Source: Ziziphus jujuba (lineage: Eukaryota > Streptophyta > Magnoliopsida > Rosales > Rhamnaceae). From it: a stretch of DNA of 64,000 bases. The notes beneath the pieces were generated by a model, which was given only the letters and a program-made list of their open reading frames with translations, had not been told where the DNA came from and searched no databases. The stretch spans positions 27,838,001 to 27,902,000 of the forward strand of contig NC_083379.1 of assembly GCF_031755915.1 (NCBI RefSeq), written 5' to 3'. The translations under genes were made by a program, and so were the position numbers. Shown in pieces: positions 30,400 to 44,000 of the stretch (position 1 is the first letter of the stretch; every line of letters starts with the position of its first letter).

Positions 30400-31610
30400 C
30401 TACATGTTAGAAGATGTAAACTCTATTAGTAATGGGGTCAATACACCTATAGCCTTTATGATTGGGACTATTTCCTAAGAACACATATGGAAAGGTTTTC
30501 TTCAAAAACTTATTTTGGTTTTGATATCTCAACTAAGGAAAACACTTGTAGCCTAAAACTTTTAAAACATTTTAACTTGGACGCTTTCTATATAATTTAC
30601 AAAATGCAGTCTTCATGCGAAGTGATGAAGAAGGTAGTCGATTAATTAAAAAATGTTGCTGTAAGGAAAGCATCAACCCAAAATTTAAAAGGTAAATTTA
30701 CATGGAAAATCTTAGTGAGTCCAGTTTCTACAATGTGACAGTGCTTTCTTTCAGCAATCTCATTTTGCTCTGGTGTACCTAGGCCTGAAAATTGATGAAC
30801 TATTCCACATTAAGCAAGATGGTTAGTGAAAATAGAATATGTAAATTCTTCCCCTCCATTTCTTTCGAAAGATTTTAATTTTTCGATCAAATTGGTTTTC
30901 TACCAATTTTTGAAACTTTAAAAAGCATTCATAAAAATTTGATTTATGCTTAAGAGGGTATAACCAAGTGTCAAGAGTGCAATCATCAATAAAAATAACA
31001 TAATAACCAAAATTTTGCATAGAAGCAATAGAAGGAGGGCCCCATAAGTCACAATAAATTTTTTTCTAAAGGAAATTGATAAATTTTATTAGAATCAAAA
31101 AATGGTAGTTTGCATCGTTTATGTAATTGACAAACTAGTACAAACTAAGTTTTTATCAAGTCGTTTAGAGATGCTAATGACATTCTTTTTTTAAGGACTT
31201 GTAAGAGTTTTGAATGGGGATGTCCTAATTTAGGCACCAAAGATTTGATGGAGCAATGTATGTGATTTTATAGCAACAAGGGCCTCCATTTAGGCTTCTT
31301 CAAGTGTATATAGCTGTCATTTTATACTCTTTTTTGCTAGAATCCTTTGGTTTTGGTCTTTATCACAAAGCCATTAGCATCACATTCAAAAGTGCAAACA
31401 TTATCATGTGTTAATTGTCTAACAGATAAAAGGTTTTTTCTTTAGCTTAGTGACAACAACCACAGCTTTTAATTTTAGATTGCCATCATATGTTTTTAAG
31501 AGTGCATTTCCTATGTGTGAGATGGGCAATCTTGTTCCATTACCAACATAGACAGCATCATCACCATTATAGGAATGTACAGAAATCCGCTTACCAACAT
31601 CATTGGTCAT
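30400..31610 (-). pseudogene. Copia-3 protease end, GAG-pre-integrase and integrase
   Basis: Piece 31,610-31,419 (MTNDVGKRISVHSYNGDDAV, YVGNGTRLPISHIGNALL) is the segment following the protease active site. The codons before it read SNFEATTHMTND where copia proteases have DSGATxHMTND, so the catalytic Asp-Ser-Gly is lost. Integrase fragments include IFIDDCTLDTWLYPLKHKSN (31,000-30,900) and an ERNGGEEF-like stretch. The end near 30,480-30,560 has a FLGNSPNHKGYRC-type post-core segment. Many stops. Confidence 0.75.
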
Positions 31611-31619
31611 ATGTGTTGT

Positions 31620-32535
31620 TGCTTCGAAGTTGGATTAGAAGGTTAGATCATTACCATCTTGAATGGTGAAGGCAACAAGAGCTTCAGTATGTGTTCTTCT
31701 TAGTAGGCATGGTCAAATATGTGAAAACATTTAAGTGCAATGTGATTGTTTAGCCCACAAATTTGGCATCGTTCCTGTCTTGAATTTCCTCTAAAAATGC
31801 CTTGTTTGTTGATTTTTAGTTCTATCAATTGTTATTGGAGCTTCCATATCCTTTTGTGTCTTTGTGTGGATGAGGATTTGAGTTTTCCAACAGTCTAGCA
31901 AGAGCAAATTCTCATCCTTTTAAGTTGAATCAAACCCCTCTATTATGTCTTCTTCATCCTCATTGCACAAAAAAAGGCTTGGTAACAATAAGTCTCTTTC
32001 TTTTTTTCCTCATTTTGTGCAGCAAATATTTGATCATGGTTCTGTAAAAAGAGAAAAATTGATTAAGCAAGGGATGTGGTGGTTTGAAGAGCATTGCAGT
32101 TGAAAAGTTTTGATATTTGACATCCAATCCATGAGCAAATTGAAAGACTTTTTCAGTTTCTGAGATTGGTTTGTTGATGGCAGTAAGATTATCACATATT
32201 TCTTTAAATTTGCAAACATATTCATCAGTAGAGAAAGAGCTTTTCTTAAAGGTAAAAAAGAGAGTCTCTTAATAATGCTTCCTTTTGAATTGTGTTAAGC
32301 TTGACAACTTTATGGATACAGGTTGTAACCTTATCCGTAATGTCATCATCGACTTTAGAAAACCTTCCTTTCCAATTTTCCATTTCTTCCTTCCAAGTTG
32401 AAATATCTCTTTTCACCGATTACATGCCTTCTATCAATATGCAAACAATGGCAAGTTTCTTTTCTAGGTCAACTGTATGTGTATTGATGGCTTCCTCGTT
32501 GACTACTTTTGGTTATACATACAAATTCATCCTAA
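31620..32535 (-). pseudogene. Copia-3 gag
   Basis: The minus strand shows an intact zinc knuckle CQICGLNNHIALKC near 31,790-31,730 (C-x2-C-x4-H-x4-C), preceded by low-complexity and gag-core pieces such as FANLKKYVIILLPSTNQSQK. The start is probably near 32,535. Numerous frame breaks. The zinc knuckle would bind element RNA in a working copy. Confidence 0.7.
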
Positions 32536-33029
32536 CAACAATATGTTTATGAAATGAATAACAATAATATGAAATGTGGTTAGGTCATCATGACTATATA
32601 TACCTTTATTGATCCATCACCACCTCTTTTCTTCAAGTATTGCTTGACCATTTTGATCTCATTGTCTCTCCATGCACATAATAGAATGATAGACCTATTG
32701 ATGATTTTTGAAATCATTGCACATCCAAGTAAAATAATTGTATCGCAATTGAACACAAACTATCAAATTATATTTTTGGTGCAATTTTGATGTCATAATA
32801 TCCCATCTATAGCTCAAAACACGTTAACTCATGGATGTAAAATATTCATCATTTTGGATGTACCTACAAGATTAATATGCAACCAAGAATGTACATTTGG
32901 TTGCATTTTCTATACTTTTGTACCCTCACAAACAATGAATTGAATGCCCAACAACCTCAGTCTTGCTTTCAAATGTAACAAACATTGTTCATCCGATCTA
33001 GATTACCCATTTATGTACACAAAGGAGGT

Positions 33030-33470
33030 GGGACTTATAGCTGTTCCCATCAGAAATAGAGTGAAAATAACCTTAAAATCATCATTTACATTCATTGCTT
33101 CATCCCATAATCAAGCTTCTAAGTCAACAATGGGGATTCCTTATGGACCTGCCCCATATTTCTTCTTAATATCCTCCTGTGTTAACTTTATACTGTAATT
33201 ATCTTCAACTTCACTATCAAAAGTATCACTTAACCCTATCAATCACACAACATCTTTCACATATATTTTGTGACTCATACCATTTAACTTCATAATACTC
33301 CTATCATGATCAAATTTAACTGCTAACACACTAATCAATTTGTTTTCAATACCACCAATTTTACAACGTATGAACGAAGCAAACTCATGTTCTTCAACAA
33401 ACTTCTTTTTTTCTCATCACTGAATCCTACAGCAACTATTCACAAATGATCTAAGCAACTTGTCATTTTC
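33030..33470 (-). pseudogene. Decayed coding remnant, possibly transposon-related
   Basis: One minus-strand frame from ATG near 33,470 runs about 150 codons with only five or six stops: MDIENDKLLRSFVNSCCRIQ, FASFIRCKIGGIENKLIS, MSHKIYVKDVV, LTQEDIKKKYGAGP and VIFTLFLMGTAISPTSFVYI. The last phrase and overall pattern recall the N-terminal region of plant transposon proteins that also carry a Ulp1-type peptidase, but I am not certain. Too broken to function. Confidence 0.35.
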
Positions 33471-33480
33471 AATATCCATT

Positions 33481-36400
33481 CCTTAGGCAAGGCAACTGTT
33501 GTATTGTCACTGGACAATGTTGTAGTTATTTAGCTTTCTCCACCTCATTTATCTTTCTCTATAACTAACCTCTTTGTCAATTTTTATATCTTATTTTTCT
33601 TCAAAATTGCTACCTCACTTTGATTGCAAAATAAATATTTGGCAATGGTAACAAAACTATACAAATAGGCTAATATTTTGTTTTGCTTCGCATAACATGC
33701 ATTACGTAATCTATTGATATTACATAAGTTGTTTACTCATAAATAATTTATCCAAGACCTTGACCATTGTTTGACATTCACATCGAATGGTGCTTGGTTT
33801 GCATTGTGCTCGTGATCAAACTCTTCTCTTTCCATTCAACCAGACATTATCAATTATTGCCTAACGGTGTTGGAGCCTCTTTGAACAAAGCAAGAGGGGG
33901 TTGTTCTCTATTGTTTCCAAGATTTCTATTGTCCTTCTTTTCAATAATATCAAAAGAGCTGGAAAAAGGAAAATAGCCTAACAAAATAGAAGAATAATTA
34001 GAAAAATACAACAATAAAATAGAATCTTGGCTAGAAGAGATGTATGGTGTCCATCTAAGAATGGTATTATAATGTCACATCATAAGTCTATATACTTAAA
34101 ATGTGATAATTGTCATACTTATAACACTTAATAAAACTTATAACGCGAAAATATAAAAATTCTCCAAAACATCATCAGTAAATAATATCTAAAAACATCT
34201 CCATAAAATGAACAAATAAACTTCAACGCCCAACAAGATCCTCCATACTAACTAATATAAAAAGAATAACAACTAAATCACTGATAATATATGCCAAATA
34301 CAGCTACTTTAAATTTATGGTATACCTAAAACCATAAAAATAAATAATATGTATAAAACTCAACAAACTACTTATTTTTTATAAATAAAAAAAAAACTTA
34401 AAACTTAAAATGATGACCTAATAAATATCCAAATATAATCTTAAGCAACATAAACAAAATTTTCATATAAAATGTATCAGATAAAAAAAAAAAAGCTTTA
34501 ATTATTAATTATTTAGTAGGACTTGGTATAACATAATTTTACCCGTCAATAATCCATATTAACTCAACACATGTGAGACATGTAACAAGTGAGGAAATAT
34601 AAATTTTAATAAAAACAAACACTCATACCCGAAGGTATGAATCATACCCCTATTGTCATCAGTAGGTCCTCCCACATAAAACAACATGTCTAAACCCGAA
34701 AATAAAAAAACCATAAATCACTAAGAAAATACCTTAACATGATTCCTCTCAATATCCGAAAACGTATCCCATAAATGCCTACTAAGTACAAACAAATAGA
34801 GCATAACAAAATATATAAAAACCATTTAATATTTAATATCAATAATCCAACAATTTATTTGTACAATATATAAATAAATATATATATATATATATATATC
34901 ATAAAACATAAAGCTATAGGAAAACATACATAAATCAATAACATATCAAAATTATATATTTGCTATGGTTTCAAGAAAAAATCCAGTAACTTACCTTGAT
35001 CAGTAAAAATCCACAAAAAATAAACATCCAATGAATAACACTAATGTCTCTCATAAGTATAAAGCAAAACTATCATATACCACAATTATCTTAGGTATAA
35101 ATTCCAAAATCAAACTCTCAAATTCAAGATAAATGAATTAGAGTTGCTACTCATTCCATAAGATCATCATAACCTAATGCTCAAAGCTTAAAATCATATG
35201 CACACAACAAGATCATGTCACTAAAAACCAAACAAAAACCTATTTATCCATAAATAATTCCTAAACAAGAATTCAATTCTTTATTCAAACAATATCATCT
35301 ATATCTGTATACATGCACAAGTAACCATAGTAAAAAAATAAAAAAAATTAAAAAAAAAACCATTCATAAAAAAATAATAAGAAACAGTTCAAAATTCATT
35401 GAAATGTTAATGAAGAAATACTAAAACTATTATATTTTTAGAAACCTTCATTAAATATCCAATATTTTTCTCTTTTATCCTATAAAATTTTAAAAGCCAA
35501 ACAAAAGTAAAAAACGTGGTCAAATTAAATTTCGTAACTTATTAACAAAAATTGAAAATCAATATTCCACAGGGAACTCCGGTCTAAATAAATTTCACTA
35601 AAAATAAAATATAAGTATAAAAGAAGTAAAATTTTATAGAGTTTCACTATATGAGGTATGAATGTTATATAAAATTTATTAGGACAAATAAAGACTCAAA
35701 AGTACTTTAAATTAAATTTTATTCTTTGCTAAACTGATCATTAAATAAATTCAGACAGCTGAGTATAGGTAACTTAGAAATTCACCATCGCCAAAATATA
35801 ATGAATTTGAAGCTAAATTTTTTATATTAATAATAGACATACAAAGGATAATAAATAAAAACTTTTAGGTAAAAATAATTTCATTTAGATCTATTTTGAA
35901 ATTTTTCAAATTGACCATACTACAGTCGCATAGAAAAACTAGACAGAAAGTATAAATTTAAAATTTCACAATAAATTGAAAATAAATCCAAATCAACCCA
36001 AATAAGTTTCTACAAATTTATAAATATGTCTATTTTTATCAATAAAAAGTTATTGACTAAAGATATTTTAAAATATTTTAAATAAATTTGAACAATCACT
36101 CTATACAGATTCCCATATAAATTCCAAATTAAGGTTATAACAAAAAAAATTTCAATTTAGCCTTTGTCATTACTTCGATAACCCAAAAAAATCTCATATG
36201 CTGTCATATAACATAAAACAAAGATTAGCAAAACCAACCTTAATCAACTTTAGAAATTCAAGATCTTCCTTCCTATGCTCCAAAACTTGTTTTGAATTCC
36301 AAAACCTCACAGGATATTAGATCCCTAATAATCTTAAATGAATACCAAAACTCTAAATTAAAATCATGAACCTTTAATATTAATCCTAATAGCTTTTAAG

Positions 36401-36639
36401 ACTATAAGAAAAAAAAAATTATCTGATATCCTAGCATCGCAAAGTTTAAAACAAATATAAAAATAAAATAAAAGTGTCTTTCCCTTCTTTTTATAAAATC
36501 AAAAACAGAGTAAATATCTTTTTTTTTCCAATTTCCTTATAAAATTGAAATAATCTTGATAAAACAAATCTTTAAGATAAAAACTTTATTTTTATAAAAA
36601 AACAATATAAAACTTTAAAAGATAAAAATATATATATAG
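33481..36639. other. AT-rich segment without recognised gene
   Basis: About 3.1 kb, very AT-rich, with a (TA)n run at 34,878-34,898 and many A tracts. Only short ORFs. It may hold old retroelement LTR or leader sequence, but no terminal repeats, primer site or protein motif could be supported. Confidence 0.5.
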
Positions 36640-39600
36640 TCCTTCTATGGTCAGGTTGGACCTGACCAATATGGTGCGGCCCAAAAACATGGAAAAATAC
36701 CCAGCCAATGGATTTCAAAGTGTCACACGAACGGCTCAGATTACTGCTTGTCACGTGTAGAAAAAATTGCTTGAAAAATAATATTCCATTAACATTTCCA
36801 CTATTCATTTCCTTCCCGCTCGCATCACTGTTTCACCCAGACCTCATCATTTCAAAATTTCCAAATACACCATCTCCCACTCTCACCAACGTTCCAGCTT
36901 GACGTAAGGACCGACTTGACCATTTCAAAAATCCCATGTCCAGCCCAATCAGCCACCATTTGGAAGCAGAAAGAGTCACCACCGTGAGTGCCAGGCCGCT
37001 GCCGTGAGTACCATACTTGAGGTTTTCCATCAACAATGTGTATTAATTAACTTGCTACTTTTTTTATTTTTTTTTAAAAAAAGAAACATGGACAGAGGAG
37101 AAAAGGAAGCTCCGATTGCATAAAGCTAAGGTTTCACCCTTTTTTATACATGTTTTTATCATGCATCTTTTAATTTTTATTGTTTCCCTCTCTTCCTCGT
37201 GAGCTTCATTTATTTAAATTTTTATTTTTTCAATATATGAACGAGTATTGTGAGTTTGACAATAGGAATTAGTTTGATAATAGGAATTAAGTAAATGTGA
37301 CAATATAGATTAAGTAAATGAGAAATTGAAATCAATATACCTTGCAACATTTAAAAAAAAAAAAAAAAAAAAAGTTTAATAGATATCATAAAGCCAACGC
37401 TTTCAACATGTAAAAGTGTCGGCTTTAACAAAATTTTAAAAGTTATTATTTTCTTTATTTTGATTACAAAGAAAAAGGCCAAAAAAAAAAAATAGATGAG
37501 CAAAAGCCAACGCTTTTAAGCATAAAGCGTCACAAAAATGTTGGCTTTAGTTTTTTTAATATTAAAAAATAAATTCATTTTAATGTATTATTTTAAATTG
37601 CTAAATTAGTATATTTAAATAAGTATCAAGTAAAAAAATAATATATTTAATTTTGTAAATGCCAAATTTTAAATACATCAAAATTTAAAAATTTTTTATT
37701 TTTTTTGTTTTCCTTAAAAAAAAAAACACCAAAAAAAATTAACAGGAAAAAACTGACGTTTTTACGACGTTTTTGATGCTTTCAATATCAAAAAAAATAA
37801 ATAAATAAATAAAATGCAAGAAAAACCATATGATTCTTACACGTGGAAATATCAGGTCCACAACACGAAAAATAAATAAATAAATAAAATAATATGAAAA
37901 AAGTTGGACCAAAGGCCCGATCCTAAAACTGTTTTTGTTGATTGTTAGTACTAGGCAAGGCCCAGATGGTTTACACGTGGGACAGTCTTTATGTAAGATT
38001 GAGTATGATGTTGAACTATACCCTTCTAACTTTACGAAACCGAGTGATCCATGTCCTTTTGCACTTCGTACACATCAAAATTATTATTTTTTTTAATATT
38101 AAAAGCATCAAAGCTGTGCTTAAAAGCGTTAGGTTTTCGCTATTAATTATTTTTTTATTTATTTTTTAAATAAAATAAAAAAATTTAAAATTTTAATGTA
38201 TTTTAAAATTTTGTATTTACAAAATTAAATATATTATTTTTTTTCTTAGTACTTATTCAAATATATTAATTTATCAATTTAAAATAATAAATCAAAATGA
38301 ATTTTTTTTTTTTTAATATAGAAAGAATCAAAGTTGATGATTTTATACTTAACAGCATAGCTTTTCCCTATCAATTATCTTTTTGACCTTTTTTTTTAAA
38401 CAAAATAAAATAAAATAAAAAAATTTTAAATTTTTGATGTATTTTAAAATTTGTCATTTATAAAGTTAAATATATTATTTTTTTACTTGGTACTCATTCT
38501 AGTATACTAATTTAGTAACTTAAAATAATACATCAAAAATTTTTTTTTAATATTGAAAGTACCAAAGTGAACGCTTTTATGCTAAAAGCGTCGGCTTTTC
38601 CCTATCAATTTTTTTTTGGCCTTTTTTCTTTGTAAGCAAAATAAAAAATAAAAAAAAAACTTTTAAAATTTTGATGTATTTTATAATATCTCATTTACAA
38701 AGTTAAATATATTGTTTTTTTACTTGATACTTATTCAAATATACTAATTTAGCAACTTAAAATAATACATCAAAATAAATTTTTTTCTTTAATATTGAAA
38801 GCACCAAAGCGGACGCTTTAATGCTTAAAAGTGTTGGCTTTTGCTCATACATTTTGTTTTTTTGGGCCCTTTTTCTTTGTAAGCAAAACAAAGAAAATAA
38901 AATTTTTAAAATTTTGTTAAAACCGACACTTTTACATTGTGATATCTATTAAACTTCTTTTTTTTTTTTTTAATGTTGCAAGGTATATTGATTCCAATTT
39001 CTCGTTTACTTAATCCATATTGTCACATTTACTTAATTCCTATTGTCAAACTCACAATACTCGGTCATATATTGAAAAAATAAAAATTTAAATAAATGAA
39101 GCTCACAAGGAAAGGAGGGAAACAATAAAAATTAAAAGATGCATGACAAAAACATGTATAAAAAAGGGTGAAACCTTTGCTTCCTGCAATCGGAGCTTCG
39201 TCTTCTCCTCTATCCATGTTTCTTTTTTTAAAAAAAAAAAAAAGGAAGAAAAAAACAGCAAGTTATTAATACACATTGTCGGTGGAAACCCCCAAGTATA
39301 GTACTCACGGTGGCGGTCCACACTCATGACGGTGACGCTTTCTGCTTCCAAACAGTGACCAGTTGGGCTAGATTTGGAATTTTTGAAATGATCAAGTCAA
39401 TCCTCATGTCGAGCTGGAACATTGGTTAGAGTGGAAGATGGTGGATTTGAAAATTTTGAAACGATAAGGTTTGAGTGAAACAGTGTTGCAAGCGGGAAGG
39501 AAATAAATAGCAGGAATGTTAGATGAATGTTATTTGTCAAGCAATTTTTTTTCACATGTGACAAGGAGTATTCCAATCCATTCATGTGACTTCTTGAAAT

Positions 39601-39673
39601 TCAATAGCTACACATTTTTCCATGTTTTTTGACCGTACCATATTAGTCGGGAACCAATCTGACCATAGAAGGA
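36640..39673. mobile_element. 3.0-kb element with long inverted arms
   Basis: Both ends begin TCCTTCTATGGTCAG when read inward. The left arm (36,640 to about 37,730) and right arm (about 38,640-39,673) are imperfect reverse complements over roughly 1 kb; shared blocks include TTCATTTCCTTCCCGCTCGC-type, GAAACATGGA, CTCCGATTGCA and GAGTATTGTGAGTTTGACAA. No transposase is seen in the ~0.9-kb centre. Long terminal inverted arms are common in Mutator-like elements; a clear target duplication could not be found because both flanks are TA-rich. The inner arm parts carry AAAAGCGTCGGCTTT-like repeats of the kind seen near CACTA ends, so the class is left open. Confidence 0.75.
38100..38960. repeat. 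Subterminal tandem repeats, about 235-bp unit
   Basis: Three to four direct copies start near 38,110, 38,345, 38,580 and 38,815. Each has a phrase like GCGTCGGCTTTTCCCTATCA, a run to TTTTGATGTATTTTA, TTACTTGGTACTTATTC, ACTTAAAATAATACATCAAA and ATATTGAAAGCACCAAAGCG. The left arm carries the same unit in inverted orientation at about 37,390-37,780. Confidence 0.75.
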
Positions 39674-39683
39674 TGATATACAT

Positions 39684-39733
39684 AAATATATATATGTGTG
39701 TGTGTGGTGTGTGTGTGTGTGTGTGTGTGTACA
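39684..39733. repeat. (TA)n/(TG)n microsatellite
   Basis: A short TA run followed by about 22 TG units with one GG interruption, just outside the right arm of the 3.0-kb element. Confidence 0.95.
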
Positions 39734-41015
39734 CACCATATATTACATATAACCTATGAGAATAATGCGACAACTATTGTTTAGAGATGTAGGAATGATC
39801 TCAAGATTGAAGAATGATATATTAACTGAGGTTCAAGTCATACGTAACCGACCAAAAAAAAAAAAAAAAGAAAGAAAAACCTAAATCATACAAGAACTGG
39901 AAAAAACCTAACTCATTACAAGACCAAAAAGAAAAATCAATAACAATATAATAAGTCAAAATTTTATTTCGTAAAATTAGTATTCACGTTCAATTATTCT
40001 TTGAGGAAAGAAGATGATTTGAGTGAACCACATCCCAATAAAATTCATGGATTTCTCCTCGTTACCCCTTTTGCTAGAACAAATAAAAATGGCTTCTCCC
40101 TACGGAAATGAATTTGACCCTTTTTTTTTTCAATTTCAAACTTTAATTTGCCAGTTTAACCGGTTCCATTACAAACCTTTAAAATATTTAAAATATCAAC
40201 TACTCCCTAATTGAGCTGTTTGTAAAAGGTTTAGCCAAATAAAGGATAATGCAGTTGCACGTTTGGATTAATTAATTAAAAAAATAAAAAATAAAAAAAA
40301 CAGAAGTAAGCTGATACTTTCATTGAAGAAGCTGTAACATGTATTGACTAATGAGAAGGAAACTGACTGGTTTAAAGTGATCAGCCCGTCAGAAGTTCAC
40401 ACAGAATGGGTTACAGCAAGGACTTGTCAGACAAATAAATTTATTTTATAACACAAAGAAAAACCCAGCAGCTTAAAAAGACAGGCCGCGTGACACTTAC
40501 TGTCAAAAGCATCAATTAAAATGACGTTTGTGACCCATAAACAGTGATTTTTTGATAGTAAAACCCTCACATTGGCTGTCTTTCTTTCACAATCAAACAG
40601 TACCAATTTCAGTCAAAAACCGTCAAAATCATATTCTTTGAAAATGAAAGAGACTGTCTCGGAAACATCTCATGACGTTCTTCTATTTATGTATCCCCAT
40701 TAACTCTCCCCTTCTATACAACAAATCCCACTATGCGCATTGCGCATCCCACCCCACTCTTTTCCAGTTATTTTGACTGCAGCACCAATTTGGATTAAAT
40801 CATTTAAAAAATATATATATGATGCTTTATATACATTACAAAATAACAAACCCACAAGCCTAAAAGTTACAACACTTGATTTCCCAAACCGATAATTAAA
40901 AACCTTTTTTTCTTTTTTTCTTTTTTAATCTTGCAACAACGTTAACTTTGGCTTTGTAAAGAATTAAATAGAAAAAAATTCATTACTCTCGTATTTTTTT
41001 TTTTTACTTTTTTTC
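39734..41015. other. Intergenic segment downstream of the receptor kinase
   Basis: About 1.3 kb with no recognised gene. It contains the 3' untranslated region of the kinase gene on its right side; no canonical AATAAA on the minus strand could be assigned with confidence. Confidence 0.6.
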
Positions 41016-44000
41016 CTATCTTGGACCAGAAAGTTCCATGGCATAGGAATCCAAGGAATGGTCATCATCATCCTCATCCATTGTTGTTCCAAACAGGCTT
41101 GAACGTTCGTTTTCACTGCAATCATGTTTTAAAATAGCAGTTGTGGTAGGGCGGGACATGCTTTTGTTGTTGTTGTTATTGCTGTGAGGATGAGAGTGGC
41201 TTATGTGTGAACTACCATGATTATGTGATGCTGCCCACTTCTCAGCTAGGCCATCGCCTTCGAGCATCCGCACCACTTCCGACATCTTGGGGCGGTGAGC
41301 TGGTAGGTACTGAGTGCATAAAAGAGCCACCTGCAGCATCTCCCCCACTTCAATCCGGTCATAGTTGTTGCCCAACTCTCTGTCCACCAACACTTCAATT
41401 TTCTTTTCCTGTTGTATTTTCTTAACCTGTCAGCAGCATTGATAATTTCACTCTTAGTTTCATTTATCTAATTGTTGTGCATTTCGGAATTCCCTTTTGG
41501 TGTACTAAATATGATTGGAATTACGGTCAACAATAACCAGCTTGCTAGTCTATTAGAAAGCTTTAAGAAAGCCAATTGCAATTTATTATGAGCTACTTCT
41601 ATCTCTAGCAAGAATATATGGACCTACAGCCTAGACCCAAAAGAATATAAGTGGTTGTCAACAATAACCAGCTTGCTAGTCTATTAGAAAGCTTTAAGAA
41701 AGCGAATTGCAATTTATTATGAGCTACTTCTATCTCTAGAAAGAATATATGGACCTACAGCCTAGACCCAAAAGAATATAAGTGGTCGCTAAGGAAGACA
41801 ACCACTAATTCGCTAAAACTGAATATCCTAGAGAAACTAAACTGTTTGATATACGATGGACAAAATAGGCAAAATCGGCCCCAGTACTTACAGCAATTTG
41901 CATAAAAGATAATTAATAACTAATTAAATACTAATATATGTGTACGCTTACATATTTATGTAGTTGTAGACTACACTTACCCACTCGAGCATGGCTCCTT
42001 TCTGATTAACTGTCTTGCCAAATTCAAGAGCTCTCATTCCAGTTATCAGCTCTAACAAGAGAATTCCAAATCCAAAAACATCAGTTTTCTCAGATGATTG
42101 ACCAGTGGAGAGGTATTCCGGTGCAATGTGCCCAACTGTTCCACGGACTGCAGTAGTCACATGGGAATCGGCGTGGTCAAGGAGCTTCGCAAGGCCAAAA
42201 TCACCAACAATTGCCTCGTAATAGTCATCCAGGAGCACATTTGCAGCCTTCACATCTCTGTGGATTATCTTCGGGTCGCATTGCTCATGTAAATATAAAA
42301 GACCCCTTGCTGCACCAATTGCAATCCTCTTCCTTGTGTTCCAATCTAGTGCTGGCTTTCCTGTTGTACTTTAAACTGGATTTTAGATTATAAATTTTCA
42401 ACAAAAAACTTTCAAATTCCATTCCTTCAAGTCATATTCTATTTCTCTGCCTCAGAAATAAAATATTTACTTTCATATTCATAATTATATCATGGATTAA
42501 GCACATTAGATCAAATAACAAGATTATTAAAATTGGCATTTTGAAAAACTGTTCCTTAATTGTTGATTGGATTTAAAATATAAAACCATGTTCAACAACT
42601 GACATGAAATCCCCACATACCATAGTTCTGAAAACCAGTAAGGAGACATGAAAATTTCGAAATCGGAACAAATTTGGCCTAAAATGATGGTATATGGGGA
42701 AAAGCATTTTTCCTATGGTTCCCTAACAGAAAACAAATAAAAGTTTTGGTATTAAGCTAGGATGAGGAGCGGAAAACAAGAAATTTTTATTCTACAAGGG
42801 ATTAGGGAAATGGAATTAGATCAAATTAACAAAACAATAATAATAATTAAAAAAAAAAAAAAAAAAAAGAGTAGAAGTTAAAGGAAGGGAGGAAGGGAGA
42901 AAGAGCAGGACCATCAAATTAAGATAAGCACTGGACATGGACAAGACAAGAAAACACAAATCTGAAAATTCTTAGGACCTCAAATTTGATACCATGACAA
43001 CGACAAAGTATAATAACTAGGTGGTGTGTAGTGCAATGCAAATGACACTTATTAACAAAAACAGAACCAACCTCTAAGCCTGGCTGCGACACTACCATTA
43101 GACATGTAAGGGTACACCAGAAGCCTCTCATTAGAGGTAGCACAATATCCAATTAGTCTAAGCAAATTCCGATGAACAGCCAGGCTGATCATCTCTAATT
43201 CTGTTCGAAACTGCGATTCTCCGGCTGTTCCATTTATGTCTTTCAGCCGTTTCACAGCTACCAGAGTTCCGTCTCCTATCTTTCCCTTGTACACATTGCC
43301 AAAACCTCCCGCGCCAAGTATGTTCTTGGAGCTAAAATTATCTGTTGCTAGTTGAAGCTCTTTGAAAGTGAAGCTTCTGAGGTTGCCTAATCTCATGAGT
43401 CCCTCTTCTTGAAGGTCTACAATGAAGATTAACCTCTATTAGAGTAATGCAAAGTTAAAAGTCATTTGTGAAAATGGTTTACAAAAGTGGGTTTATGATG
43501 TTGCTGACCGCTTATGTTCAGGATGGTTTGGCATCTTTGCTTCTTTCTATGCCAAAGAATTCCAATCCATAGAAGCATGAGAAAGGCACAGCTGAGGCCG
43601 ACCCCAAGTGCAACAGCTAGTTTTTTGGACTTTTGATTCCCTTTATCGCAAAAGAAAAAGAAAAAAGTTGAAAGAGAGAAAAAGAAAGATGGATTAAGAA
43701 ATAGAAGAGATTGGTCAGAGAGTTACCAGGAGATGATTCCAGTGAGAAGGAAAGAGGAACAGGAGTGATTGATCCAGAACAACTTTCAATAGTGCTGCTT
43801 CCACAAATCATTGGGTTTCCCACAATACTAATGGAACAAACATGTAAAGATAACATGAAGAAAACAAGAAAAAATTGACCACACCACAAGCAGGCATAAA
43901 GACAGAGAGAGAAAATACTTGAAAGTTCTGGCTGGAAATTTGGGCACTGGTCCACTTAGATTGTTATAAGACAAGTCCCTGAATGTTCAGATTGATCATT

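Larger units (their letters stand above)
28047..32535 (-). mobile_element. Copia-3: decayed Ty1/copia element, 5' LTR not found
   Basis: Minus-strand order from the right: gag (about 32,535-31,620), protease/GAG-pre-integrase (31,610-31,200), integrase (about 31,100-30,400), linker, RT (29,929-29,200), RNase H (29,173-28,400), polypurine tract and 3' LTR. Stops and shifts are frequent throughout. No LTR matching 28,047-28,364 was seen right of 32,535, so the element is 5'-truncated. Confidence 0.82.

Noticed and set aside
36640..39673. Calling the long-arm element a CACTA transposon
   Set aside because: The ends lack CACTA termini and no 3-bp duplication is evident; only the inner repeats resemble CACTA subterminal motifs.
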